Source: Ascaphus truei
Taxonomy: Eukaryota > Chordata > Amphibia > Anura > Ascaphidae
Reading direction: 5' to 3'
DNA length: 64,000 nucleotides
Assembly: GCA_036426205.1 (NCBI GenBank)
Contig: CM071571.1
Span: 115,811,899-115,875,898, forward strand
In this document: positions 1 through 12,226 of the stretch, piece after piece
How positions within the stretch are numbered: the stretch's first letter is position 1
Layout: each line of letters begins with the position of its first letter
Position numbers and translations under genes: made by a program
The notes under the pieces: model-generated
What the model saw: the letters and a program-made list of their open reading frames with translations, nothing else
What the model was told of the DNA's origin: nothing
Databases searched by the model: none

Positions 1-155
1 CAAAAGCATAGGAGATACGGCACCCCATAAAGGTGCCTGTATCTCAGGAAGCAGGGGGTCCCGGACTGAAAACAATGCGGTTCAGCTCCGGAGACCCCCC
101 GCTCTACATACACTATGAAAGAAAAAGTATATTAAAAAAATAATTTGTGGGCAAC
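1..155. repeat. Right arm of the CACGTG-centred palindrome, cut by window start
   Basis: Matches the right half of the complete palindrome at 17,490-17,805, starting about 15 bases past its centre. The left arm lies outside the window or is missing from the assembly. Confidence 0.8.
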
Positions 156-3100
156 ATTTTCGCGTGTGAGAGGGGCTGTCTCAGAGCCGCTCCTCTGCAT
201 CAGAAATGTATCACCAGGTTAGGCCTTTTCAGAGGCTCTATGCTATCGCTGGCAGCATATTGTTCGTTTTGGAATTTGCTGTGTGAACGGGAATGAAGGC
301 TTGCTGAATACCGTGATAGCAACGCCCCAAGAAACGGCGATTAAATGCCCTGGCGATAATTTTTATCAAACTTACTGCATGAGGCCCTAGAATTTCTCAA
401 CACTTCTTCTCTCTCCCGCTCTATATTCCCCCATTCTAACATTGGCTGGCTGAGACCTCAGAGTCGCTGTACCTGGGTCACTTGTCCCAGTTTCCGCCCT
501 GTTAACATCCCTGTAAATAGATCAACACTCAAACTATCTCCACCACTATAGTGAAAACTATGGTCCCCTGTTCTAAGTGGCATCATCATCTAATGACATA
601 ATTACAAAGAGATTTTTCCATCAACACATCTCATAGTCGAATAATGGCATAGCAAAAAATACAGCTATTATATGCTTGCAAAAGGATATATCATACATAA
701 CAATGAGCCCTGCTGGTGAGGATGATTTCCTGGTGATATTCGAGTGTATTAATGAAACCAATGTACATTAGTCTTTTATTATTTTACAATAACAGCCAGG
801 TGGATCCATCAGCAACAATACCAACACTCAAAAGATCAATAATCTGATAGGGATTCATGCTAACCAGCATTGCTAGAATACTTGATCACTTGTTGAATAA
901 TGGTTGGGAGTATTGAATTTAGTTCACTTTTGCAGTCTTGGAGCAATCTTATTGTCATTCCTACTGTGGATTTTTCAAAACATAGCATTAACATGTGAAG
1001 TCCTGAAGGTGAGAAAAGGATTCCTCTTTAATAACAGTGGTGAATTTTTCAGTGTAGTGTCGTAAATCTAAAAATATGGTTAGAATAAGTCTTGTCTTTT
1101 TTCATTATCACTTGGAGCAGAAACACGTTTGCTCATGCATGTAATTCACTGACTCATAATGATCTTATAGGAGGTGATTAAAAGTGCCCCCCCTACATTT
1201 TATTACCTTGACCAGACCGTTTGTTATACGTTGTCTTTTCCTTTTTCCCTCCTCCCCTTGTTTTACTCTGTTTTGTTTCCCTATGTATTCCCTCCATCCC
1301 TCCCCCCTCTCCCCCTTTTTACCATTGTTTAGTGATTAGTTCAATGCTTAATTCCACCTAGCCCCCATTAGGGTTGGCTTTTGATCTGTATTACTTTGAA
1401 ATTATCATTTTCATTCACATATTGAGCGCTTGTGTTGTTTTTTCATACAGAGTGCTGGGAACCTATTGATTTAATGAATAAAGAGATCTACTTTTGCCCT
1501 TTTGTGTTTCTGCATGTGTTGTATTATGTGGGAGAAACTACATCAATTCACCTAGTATTTGCAGGAAGAGCCATGCTACTCCGGGCCACCGACAGGTTAC
1601 CCAGGGCCGGACTAGTTACGGCTGGACCCCATCCCTACCCGTGTCGGCAGTGTTGCAACCCATTTCACACTTCAGAAACCCTCCTCTTTTCCCCCCACTT
1701 CCCATGTATTCTCCTCACATCTCTCCTCGATCACTCCCCCTCAACCCTTCACTCTCCCATCTCCATCAATTACCCCACTCTACTCAATCCCGCTCCCTCA
1801 ATCCTCCCTCTCACACTCTTCCACTCCCCCCTGCCACACATACAATCCCCACACACGAATGGCCCCTTCACAAAAATACATAAAAAACCCAACTCACCCT
1901 ATAAATAACCCAAAACACATAGAGTAAAAAACGACCCACCTCCTATAAATAAAGAAATATAGACATTACCTACCTTGGGGATGGTATCAGTCCTCTGGTG
2001 CCCAGCTCTCCCCGCTATGTGGCCATTGAGTGCTGGACAATAGAGAGAGGCAACTACTTTGTCTGGCTGCCGGGCCCCATCTCTCCCTCACTGTCCTGCA
2101 ACGGGCCCCTCCTCTAATGTCAGACTCAACTTCTTTGCCCAGTTGTCGGGCTCTCATTGCAACCGGGACCCGGCTCACCCAGATGTGGGCCTCTCTCACT
2201 GACACAATGCAGCCCACACCAGAACATGAAAATCGCTGGCACCAAGAACAGTAGTCTTGCTCCTCTATTGACTAAATGGAGCTAATTCAGTGAAATGTTA
2301 ATGATTAAGTGGTAGTGAATGGTGGATAATTTTCAAAATGATTTTAGAACTATTGTGTGCTTTCTAAATTAAGTAGTAGAATGTTTGTTGTCTTGTTATC
2401 AAAAGGGACAGGACAAGATAAACAATGTCCTAACTCCAAGAAAAGAAACCTTCAAACTTTCTAAAAATGTCAGATTCTTAAAATAATTAGATATTATTTG
2501 AAAGTTAATAAGCCGTTTACTACCATTTCTAACATTTCATCCTAACCATACCCCTCTAGAAGATTGCATAGAAAGAAAATGCTCTCAAACTTTATAAATG
2601 TCCTAATAATGACATGATATATAAAGCCTCTAGTACTGTACTCATCCTGGTAGAGGAATTCCTTGGCAATAACGGAGGAGTCAAATAAAAATAAGACATA
2701 CATAAGTTATTGATAGATTGTGGTCTCGCTCTCCGTTTTACACTTTTATGTTGTCTCGGCCTGTCTATACTTCATAGACTCCGATAATAATGCAGTCAAA
2801 GCAATACCAGGTTTTTCTTTCATGGAAGCTGATTATTTTATTTGATTTTGAATAGAATTGACTGAGTGAGAAGTCACTAAAGCAAAAAAGGAATACCTTC
2901 AGTAAATTAGGCACACTAGAGCAAATTGGGGAGACGGACGAGGGGTAATGAAGGACTCATTATAGATACACTAAGAAAACATTAGATACACTAAAATGTA
3001 GAAAACAGGCCAGAAGAAAATAATCAAGTCTTTAACAACGTGAAACCACAGATTTTTCCCACTGTCAGGCCAACACATAATGAACAGTATAATTAATAGA

Positions 3101-3748
3101 CCCTTCAATAAAGAAAGCACAATCATTCATCAATTGCCACAATTACTTTTGAAAAAATAAATGTATCAGACCAGTAGAATATATATACTGCAAATCATAG
3201 ATGCGGCTGCATATTTTGTTTGTTTAATGGAGTGAATTAGGGGTATTTGCAACCATGCCACTTCTATTTATATAATAAATAGACATACACACATTTTATG
3301 AAGCTCAAAACACGTCCCACATGCTATATTTTTATATATTTAATTGTGAAATTGGAGTGCTACTGGGAATTTACATCAAATATACAACAGTAAACATAAA
3401 AGCTGCAATGACTTTGCAATGTGAAGCTATGGTGAGTAATGAGTGCAAACCCTACACTATACAGTGTAAAGCTAATACAAATAACAGTTGTGTGCACATT
3501 CAGCTCTCAGACGGGTCTGCAATAGTAAACAGAAATAGGACACAGTACTAGTATAGAACAGAAAGGTAAATAGTGGCATGTTTGTCTTTACATAAACTAT
3601 TCAAGTCCTACAATGGCCATTCCATGGCGTGGCAAGAAATAAGTACAATAGGTAAAAAAATACTGTACTTTTTAAACAGAAAAAAAAAGAAAGTTGCAAT
3701 CTTAACATTGATTGGCCTAGATAGGGGAGTTGCAAGTAAAAGCATTGT
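156..3748. other. AT-rich non-coding stretch, copy 1
   Basis: No gene or clear transposon protein is visible. The stretch holds pyrimidine-rich patches at about 1,235-1,325 and 1,680-1,850, a GC-richer block at about 1,975-2,240 of unknown origin, and otherwise AT-rich DNA. Short open frames here are not conserved in frame between this copy and 17,806-21,515, so I do not call any of them. Confidence 0.6.
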
Positions 3749-4318
3749 ATGTCCAGATCTGAGGCACCTACCAGTGGGAGGTTGAGTGCCTTAGCACGCC
3801 CTCCTCTGAGATTTGTCACCAACCTAATCAATGCTCTGATTGGCCACTAGCCCCCATCCCATGTAAAGGATAGCATAGAGGGCTATGTAAGGGGTGTGCT
3901 TGATCTGAGCATTATTACCCTCAGAGGGAGGGACACCTGGGAAGGAGTGTGAAGATACCCTCAGAGGGAGAGGCACTCGGGAAGGAGTGTAGAGATTCCC
4001 TAGAGGACCATCTGAGAGGACACTCTGGGAACGAGTGTGGAGTTGCGGAGATACATGTTAGAGGGCTGCTGTGTGTCAGCACTCTGATATCAGTGTGAAG
4101 CAGAGAAGTGGACAGTGGAAACCCATTTGAAGGGTCCCTGCACCTTGTAAAGGTAGATTCATTCCCCAGACCCCCGTGAGTGTGATATTTTTGTATTTTG
4201 TATCCTTGTGTGTTTCCAAGGTCTTATCCAAAGTAAAACTATTTTATTTCACTGCCTTGTTTTGCCAGTGAGGATCCTTAAATATTAAATGGTGTTAAAA
4301 GACCTGGTCGACGTTACA
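3749..4318 (+). repeat. LTR-like segment with ~40-bp imperfect tandem repeats, copy 1
   Basis: The segment starts TGTCCAGA and ends GTTACA. It contains three imperfect units of roughly 40-45 bp at about 3,917-4,035, built on CCCTCAGAGGGAG and GGGAAGGAGTGTAGAGA. I see no convincing 5-bp target duplication, so the LTR assignment rests on the TG...CA ends and general layout only. A second copy lies at about 21,517-22,096. Confidence 0.35.
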
Positions 4319-4680
4319 AGGGGGAGGAGAGGTTAGGGGGGGTTGGGGGAAAGAGGGGAGAGAGAGGTGAGGGGGAGAGAAGAGAGAAAGGCGATGGGGG
4401 CTGAGAGAAGAGTGGGGAGAGAGGAGAGGAGGGGGAGGAGAGAGGGGGAGAGGTGAGGAGAATAGAGAGAGGTGGGGGGCGGAGAGAGAGAGTAGAGAGA
4501 GGTGAGAGGAGAGAGAGAAATGAGGGGGGGAATAGAGAGAGGTGAGGTGGGGAACGCGAGGTGGTGAGTGGAAGAAAGAGGTGAGGGTGGAGAACATGGG
4601 GGTTATGGGGGGTGGGGGGGTGATAGAGAGGGGAGGGGGAGAGGTGGGTGATGGAGAGATGGGGAAGCGAAGTGGGGGGG
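4319..4680. repeat. GA-rich low-complexity array, copy 1
   Basis: Purine-only run of GGGGAGAGAGAGGTGAG-like units with little interruption. The counterpart is at 22,097-22,497 with a slightly different unit count. Long homopurine tracts like this can form triplexes and are unstable. Proline/serine/leucine-rich frames on the minus strand are by-products. Confidence 0.85.
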
Positions 4681-4689
4681 CATGATAGT

Positions 4690-7033
4690 GATTAAATACA
4701 AATAATAAAGCAAATAATAATTACCTTAGCACAAGATACAAGTGGGGAAGAAATATTACTTTGTTGCAATAACAAAGTAGTATTAGTTGGGTGTGTGACC
4801 CCCAGACTCTGACAGTACTAGCAGATCGTGAGAGAGTATGCTGCTACTTGTGTGAGGAAGACAGCAGACTGGTAACAGTTTTAAATTTGAGCAGTTTTAA
4901 TTTCATATTCCCAATGCGCGTTGCTGCATCTATGAAAGTAGAATTGGCAAGTTCTCAAACGTACGTCTCGAGCATTTACTGAATAATAATGCCCGGAATT
5001 TTTTAAACCAATCAAGAGCAGGGATTTCAGTAAGCCCGGAATGTACATCTTTAGTCTAATTATAAATATGACACGTTCACACTTAATCACTGGAGAGGGA
5101 CATTTACAGATAATGTACTTGTCTTGACATTATATGTTTCAATTACGTATATGTCAACTCTATTTTTTGGTTCAAATGGCCTTTCTTTTATGATGCACTC
5201 GTTACTTATGAAATTGCATGGTTACATTTACAGTATTACGACTATGTATTTGTGCTACACAGAAATCATTTATTGGCTGAAGCGATATATAATAGATGGA
5301 ACACCCTCTATCGTGACCCCCTGGCTAAGCATGAGTTGTGAAACACGTTAGCGGTCACGTGAGACTGCGTCCGCGGTGCTCTCCATTGGCTGGTGCATGA
5401 AATCTGGGAAGTTCAAGTGGACGAGACTATTATATTGTTTTTTTGTCAATAGTCTGTACTTCTGACTTTTATCTTGGTTGGGTTTTGGTTATTCTTAACC
5501 AATATCAATAAAGTGCTAAGATATACTTATCAATACTTGTGTTTATAATTTTTTGTATTTTTTATATTGTTTCGTGGTATTTTTACCATTTATTGGTCCT
5601 CTTTGGACTTAAGTATATTTATATTAAATATATATTTTATTCTGACCCCGTGCACTGTGTGCATATTTCTATAGTGCACCATAAGAATAACAGTTGGTTT
5701 TTTCCTATTGTAACATATTTAAATCAGAGTTTGATGAGTCGGGCCATTGTATTTTTGCAGATCAAGGGTCCTTGCATGTCTTTTTAAATGAATGAAAATA
5801 CCAAATGTTACTGACTAGTTGATGCCCCATCACATCTGTGGGCTGGTTTAAAGATAGCGAATAGCCCTAGATAGGAAGAGACATGGATATACTGTAGATG
5901 ACTGGTATGTGACTGCAATTGTTTCAGTGGACCCCTCAAATATTCTCAGTGCCTGCAAGCCCCCAAGACATCTGTACTGACCCTGGTTACAGTGAAACAA
6001 GACTGTGTACAGTACCTCCTACTATTCTCACCCAGCACTGCCAGTTTATATAGTTGTTTGCATTAAGTTACAAAATAGAAAAGTAGATGTTTCATAGGTT
6101 GAGATACCTTACAATTATTCAAGATGATAGACCTTAATCGATGAAATTATAGAGTTCAATTGCTTTGAAAATTCATAGTTCAGTTCAAGTGTAATGCATT
6201 CTACAATTAATCAATATTAAATGTCAGTGGCCTATTAAAAACTATCACACAAAATAACAAATCTATACCCTAAAACACATATCATTTTTAGAACTTTATA
6301 TTACTTCATAAAGAATAAAATATAAAAAAAAACAATTGTTGCAATGTGTGTATGGAGTTAATGACATCAATAATTATTATCATTCATAAGGAACCATGTA
6401 TTATATAATTGTTATTCTTTTGACCATTCAATCGAATATCACCTGTGTGCCCATAAAATGAGATGCTTTCTTTTTATAGTCACATTACCATAGTAATATT
6501 ACGTAGTGCCCTTTGCTTTCCTTTGAATGCATTCTGTAATATGCTACAATACACAAACACGTAACTTACGAAGGAATCGTCTGTCTCAAGTTTTGCAGCT
6601 GTTTAAACAATAGCATGATGGAGATTGCTTAAGATGTGCTTTGGGTTCTTTTTTCCCCCAAGACATGTTAGAGGTGGCTGCAGATTTTCTGACATGAAAT
6701 CTTACAGTTATACTAAATATCTTCCCTGGAGTTAAGTAAAGAGTGTTCCAAGCAGCTCAAAAAAAAAAATCTTTTTTTTTTTTAATATATTTAATATATT
6801 CACTAAATGGCTGCCTTTCAGTTTTCAAATCAATCCTTCGTAGTTGTAGTAACTCATTAGACACAAAATAATTCTTATATTACTAAGGAAACATTATCTA
6901 TTGTTACAGTTTGAAGCTTGAAATTGCTGTGGAAATTGGCAACACATATCACCATAGGAAAGTGTGACAAAGATCTCCTGCACTGCTGGGGTGGTGGGTA
7001 AAGCCGCTATAGAAATCAAAAGATGGTACGTAT
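4690..7033. other. AT-rich non-coding stretch with a repeat-derived motif, copy 1
   Basis: No gene seen. At about 5,305-5,375 there is a GTGAAACACGTTAGCGGTCACGTGAG-like segment containing a CACGTG palindrome. GAAACxNGTxGG segments of this general type recur in the window (about 35,890, 45,405 and 58,450), so this is probably a dispersed repeat end. An A-run/T-run and TTTAATATATTTAATATATT segment lies at about 6,757-6,802. Counterpart at 22,505-24,908. Confidence 0.5.
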
Positions 7034-7344
7034 ATTACAACAGCGGGGCGCAAACTGTGGGGCGCGCCCCCTTGGGGGGGGGGGGGCGCAAGATATGTAG
7101 GGGGCGCAGGCTGCTTGCAGGAAACCTGGGGGAGGGCAGAGCTGTGCACGGGCGGCCAGAAGCTCTGTGCTGGCTGCTCTTAATGTGTCTGTGTCTGCAG
7201 AGGGGGCAGCCCACAGCCACCAGACTGCCCCTCCTTCTCTTCCTTCTTCTGTCCTGCACCAGTTTTCAGATATGCGGATGGTTAGGTTTTAGGGGAATCG
7301 GAGCAATGTCGCCCCCATCCCACCAGGAGAAACGTCGTGTTGTG

Positions 7345-10300
7345 TGGTGGTGTGGTTAGTTGAGTGTAGTTATTGAGTGTGTGTGGGGGGTGATTGGTGG
7401 TGTGTGGTGTGTTGATGTGTGTGGGTGGTGGTTGTCGTGTGTGTGTGTGTGTTTTGTTGTGTTGTGTGTAGTTTGTGTGTGGTGTGGTGTGTGTGTGTTG
7501 TCGTGTGACCAAACAAAGTGTCGTGTTCGGGTGCTGATGGGTGTTGGGGTGGGGTGGGGAAGTGGGGTGTTAGAAGCGGGGCGGGTGGGAGATGAAGGGG
7601 GGGAGCCCGGGGGGGATGCGCAAAGGTCGCTTGGGTGTGTGGATGGAGTGTGCGTGGGGGGTGTGGCGGGGGGAGGTGAGGCGGTGAGAGAGGTGGATGG
7701 GGGGTGTGGAGAAGATGGGGGGAGGGGGTTTGGGTGGGGTGTGTGGGTGGCGGAGATGAGACGCTGAGTGGCTGTGGACGGTGTGGTGAGGGGGATTGGT
7801 GATGTGTTGTGGGGTGGGGGGGTGTGTGGGGGGTGGGATATGTGTACGTGTGTGGGGGGGGGGAGTTGTGTGTGTGTGGGGGGGGGGGGGGATGGTGTGG
7901 GTGGATTTGAGTGTGTTGTGGGGGTGCGGCATGTTCCGTGTGTGGATGGGGGGGGATTGTGTGTGTGGGGGGGGATATTGTGTGTGTTTGGTGGGGGGGG
8001 AATGAGTTATGTGTATGTGGCGATTGAGTATGGATTGTGTGGGGGGAGGGATTGAATGTGGTGTGTGGGGGGGGTTGTGTGTGGGGAGGGAGGGTAGGGG
8101 GGGGCGGGAGCGAAGGGCAGGAAAAGGGTGGGGGGGGCTGAGGGAGGATCGGTGGGGGGGGGGGCAAGTGCCTGCAGCACACCCGGGGGTGGCGGCTCGT
8201 GAGGGCCCTGTGGTGGTGTGCGCGGGACGGGAGAAGTCTGGGTGGGGCGCGGGAGAGGCGGGGAGGGAAAGGGTGTCGGGGGGGATGGGGGAGTTGAGGG
8301 TGCGGTGTTCGGGGGCCGTGGGGGGTTGAGGGGGATGGCCCGCACTGTGTGGGGGGGACTGAGGAGGGTGTGTGGGGTAGGCGGGGGCGGAAGGGGAGTG
8401 ATAGTGTGGTGGGGATTTAGGGTGGGGTGTGGCGGGGGGGAGTCGAGTGTGTGTGTGGGGGATTGAATGTGATGTGTGGGATTGAGTGGTGGGGGTGTGT
8501 GTGGGGGCGGCGAGATTAGGGGTGTGATGGCTGTGGGGGAGGGGATTGAGTGTGTGACTGGGGGTGGGAGATGAGGTGTGTGTGTGTGTGAGGGAGGGAA
8601 TTGTGTGCAATGTTGCGCGGGGGACCGGAGCATGGCGAGGGGGGCGGGGGGGGAGGGGGGGAAGGGGGGGCGGCGGGGGCGTGGCGACGGGGGGGGGGGT
8701 CGGGCAGGGGGGCGGGGCGGGAACCCAGCTCCGGGGAGCAGGGGGAGGTGAGAGAGGAAGGAGGAGGAGAGGGGGGCGGGGGCGCACCGGGGGGGGTGCC
8801 CAGCGCGAAACGCAGATGGATACGGACGGCCCGGCGGAGCGGAGGGGGGGCGGGGCGGGTGGGGACCTGCCCCCGCGGGGGGACGGCGGAGTTCGTAGGG
8901 AAGGGGAGCGCCCACAGGGAGCGGGGTGGGGGTGTCTGCGTGCGGGCCACGAGAGGGAGGGTGAGCCCACGACCAACGGGAGGGGGGGGGGTGGGGGGTA
9001 CGCCCTGGCGAGGGATCCACCCACTCTACTTTCCCCAACGGCGGGCGGGTCAGTTACGCGGGGCGGGGAGCGAGGGGAGGGCGAGTAGGGTGGGCCGCGG
9101 AGGACAGGGGTTCGCTCGGGATCGGGGTGGGGGGGGGGGGGGGGGCGAGACCCCGGGATGGGCGGGGGGATTTGAAGCGGGGGGGGGCGAATAGCCCTAG
9201 GTGAACCGTGGCCACGGTAGGTACCGTAGCGGGGGGGAGGGGGGGGGGGGAACGGGAGGGCGGGGGGGGGGGCGCGGGGGGACGCGGCCTCCGCGTTCCT
9301 GGGGGGCGGGCGGTACCGGAAGGGAGGGGTAGTGAGAGCGGTAGGAGGGTCGCGGGAGCGAACGGGGGAGGAAGGGGGGGTCCAGGGGGGGGGGGGGTGG
9401 GGCGACGAGGGAGGGAGGGGGGGGGGGAGCCATACCCCAAGGTGGGGGGGTGCGGGGGCGAGGGAGGAGGCCGCCGCCAGGTGGGTAGGGACTCCCCTGG
9501 CGGCCTGTTGGCGGTCGACGACGGACGGGCACCTCGTCTTTCTCAAACCGTGGACCCGCAGTCCGCTACAAGGGCGCGGCGAGGCGAACAAGGACGTCTA
9601 AGAACTATCCCGCTAGAAACCCCGATAAACTCACCCCCCCGGGCAGGGCCCGTCGGGGGGCTCTTCGCCCGGGTTACCAAATATGAAATCCTCTCCAGAG
9701 ACGTTCTTGCAGGTGCCGAGGCAAGCACCGCGGGACGGGGGGGGGTGGCGCGGCGACCCGTCCTCTCGTCGACACCGCGCGAGGGGTTGGGGCCCGCGCA
9801 GAGCCCGGGGGCGGCGGCTGGGACTCGGGAGTGGACCAGAGGGGGGGGGGGCGGCGGCAACACGAGGAGGGGGGGGGGGGGGGGACCCGAACTCGGGACG
9901 GCAGGGGGGGGGGGGGGGAGGGAGCGAAGGGGCGGGGCGGTGGGGGAGGCACTGGGAGAAGCCTCGCGGCCGGGGGGGCGGGGGGGAGGGGAGGAATGGG
10001 AGAGGGGTCGGCGCCCCCTGGGGGCGCGGGTAGACTTGGGCAAGGGGGAGGACCCTTGCGGGGGGGGAGGGAGGGGGGGGGGGCGGGGGGGGGCGGGTGG
10101 GAGGGAGGATGGCGAGGGGGGGGGGGGGGGGGGAGCCGGGGGGGGTGTGGTGCGGCGGGAGGAGGGGGAGGGAGGGAGGGGAGGGGGGGGCCGGGGAAGG
10201 GGGCGGGGGGGGGGGGGGGGGGGGAGGGGGGGGGGCGGGGGGAGGAGGGGGGGCGCAGGGGGGGAGGAGGAGGGGCGGGGGGGGGCCGGTGGGGGGGGGG

Positions 10301-10790
10301 AGGGAGGGGGGGCTCGGCGGGGAGAAGGCGGCGGGGGAGGGAGTGAGGAGTGGACGGTCAAGGGGGGTGGGGGTGGGGGGGGAGGTGGGGCCGGGTGGGG
10401 GGGAGGTGTGGTGTTGGGGTGGGATGGGGGGATTGGTGTGTGCGGTGTGGCGGGATGGTTGGGTGTGTGGTGGGGGGGGGGGGAGGTATGTGGGATGTGT
10501 CAGTGATGGGGTAGTGTGGGGATGTTGTAGTGGGTGGGGGTGGATAGTGGTGTGTGGGATTGAGTGTGTGTGTGTGTGGGGGGGGTTTGAGTGTCTTGGG
10601 GGTTGTGTTGTGTGTGGGAGGGGTGGTTGAGTGTGTGTGTGGTGATTGAGTGTGGTGTTGGGGATTGGTTGTGTGTGTGGGGGGGGGACTGAGTGTGTGT
10701 GGTGTGTGTGTGTGGGGTTGTGTTTGTGTGGGGCGGGGGGTTGTGTGTGGGATGTGGTGAGGGTGTGTGTTATGTGGTGATTGATTGAGG
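7345..10790. repeat. G-rich minisatellite / low-complexity array, copy 1
   Basis: The edges (7,345-8,080 and 10,400-10,790) are degenerate repeats of a GGGGGGATTGAGTGTGTGTG-like unit. The middle (about 8,080-10,400) is far richer in G runs and GC and has no equally G-pure counterpart in copy 2. The plus strand has a very high density of runs of four or more Gs, so G-quadruplex potential is strong. Long proline, threonine and histidine-rich frames on the minus strand, and glycine-rich ones on the plus strand, are translations of this array. The middle may also be poor consensus sequence. Confidence 0.85.
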
Positions 10791-10815
10791 AGAGAGAGTG
10801 TGTAGTTGTAATACA

Positions 10816-11846
10816 CAGTGGGTGCGCAAACTGGGGGGGCAATGAGGCGCAAGTATTATTTAAAGGGAGCACAGGCAGCGTGCGCAAAAAACTGGTGCTC
10901 GCGGGTGGCACGGCAGACGCTGTGCGCGGCGAAGGAGCGAAAAAAGCTGGGGAGAGGGGCGGCCAAGAAGATGTGCATGGGCGGGCAGACGAAGATGTGT
11001 GTGCGTTGGTGGCGCGAGCGAAGGATAGTGCATGTTATGGCGGCCTGGGCTCTGGTGTGTGTGTTGCACACGCGCAGGGGCTACGAGACGGTTGAAGTCA
11101 AACGGCCTCACCGGTGTCTGCCCTGCAATAGCGCTGGTGTTATGCTTCCACGCTGGCAACCTGCTTTGCTGCGATCTACTGCAAGTGAAAGGTATGCTGC
11201 CACGTTATCAATCACTACTGAAGTAACAGAAATAATTAAAAAAAGTGAAAACACAAACATTTGAAAACGGAAATAAATAAATAATAATGAGTACGTAGGA
11301 GTGTGGATGACAACTGGGATAGAAGACCACAGGAGCGGGAGGGGAACCCGGGTAGAAACAAAAAAGGGGGGCAATGGGGAGGGAAGGGGGGTAGCAAAGG
11401 GGTGGATCTAATGCCCCCCCAAAAACGTATTGACCTTTGTGCACGTACGCTCTCACCAAGTTGGCATACGGGGGGACAAAAAAATGATTTGATGTGCATC
11501 AGCACAGGAGCGAGTCAATACCACACAACCATAGCCAACACAAACAGCAACAAATAGCCCGATTCCACGCTTGCAAAATTATGCAGGACACCCTTGTGCT
11601 AATGGCTTGGAGAGTGTGATGTCCACGCCTCCGCGCCACGTGGACAGCCAGCCTAATTTGCAAAGGCGCGAGCTGTTGAATATGTCAAGTATTTAAAAAT
11701 ATTTGGGATTATTATTGTGTATACCGTTTAATAAAGGGTTTTTTTTTTTTGTCATGTTGATTTGATTACCATCAGCAGGGGGGGCCCGAGATTTTATGGA
11801 TGAAAAGGGGGGGGCTCGGCAAAAAAAGTTTGCTCACCCCTGTTAA
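10816..11846. mobile_element. Internal hAT-like end plus right part of the composite, copy 1
   Basis: A second left-end-like sequence, CAGTGGGTGCGCAAACTG, starts here in direct orientation with the one at 7,041. From here to the right end is about 1 kb, ending in a G-rich then A-rich run and AGTTTGCTCACCCCTG. This could be a nested element or the displaced other half of the outer element. Confidence 0.5.
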
Positions 11847-11854
11847 ATTACAAC

Positions 11855-12226
11855 TCAAGAGAATAAAAATGGCATTGCACAGTAGAATTTTAAAATAAAA
11901 AAAGTTAGTAAGGAATCACCGAATATACAGAACTGACTATTTTTAAACCCCACACCACCTACCACCACACACAGGCTATTGTTGGATTGCTTCTTGGAGC
12001 AATTGACTTGACCCCAGAATCTAGCGCCCAATTAACCAGTTAACTATTAATAGTTTTCATTACAGAGTTTAAAATGATCAAGTAATATGTATAGATCAGG
12101 ATGTCAGTAAAAATATCGATGACCAGGAGGCGCGAGCCTTCCCCCCCTCTCCTATTTTACCGCCTTACATAAACATACAAATTACCGAGAGGCACCACTT
12201 GATGGAGGTATAAAAGGCCGTGTGGA
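11855..12226. other. Short unassigned stretch between hAT-like element and SGNH pseudogene, copy 1
   Basis: AT-rich then CT-rich DNA without a recognisable element. Counterpart at 28,860-29,313, where a short CA microsatellite is longer (about 28,950-28,970). Confidence 0.5.

Larger units (their letters stand above)
7042..11846. mobile_element. hAT-like non-autonomous composite element, copy 1
   Basis: The left end reads AGCGGGGCGCAAACT and the right end, reverse complemented, contains CAGGGGTGAGCAAACT. Both resemble hAT/Charlie-type terminal inverted repeats. The 8-bp sequence ATTACAAC lies directly outside both ends (7,034-7,041 and 11,847-11,854), and 8-bp target duplications are typical of hAT. 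No transposase frame remains. The interior is a short flank, a 3.4-kb G-rich array, a second left-end-like sequence at 10,816, and about 1 kb of unique DNA. If strict CAG...CTG ends are used instead, the flanking octamers do not match, so the exact boundary is uncertain by a few bases. Confidence 0.65.

Noticed and set aside
3321..3551. Short open frame that is partly shared with 21,206-21,448
   Set aside because: It lies in AT-rich DNA. The frame is kept only for about 40 residues between copies and has no recognisable domain; shared sequence is explained by the duplication.
7570..9591. A 673-residue proline/histidine/threonine-rich open frame on the minus strand
   Set aside because: It is the translation of the G-rich array. 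Composition is extreme, several frames are open together, and copy 2 gives a different protein.
9190..9740. Possible rRNA gene or spacer in the GC-rich block
   Set aside because: I could not match any stretch to conserved 18S or 28S segments. GC richness and G runs alone are not evidence.
9208..10506. A 432-residue glycine-rich open frame on the plus strand
   Set aside because: Reads through G homopolymers; absent from the corresponding part of the second copy.
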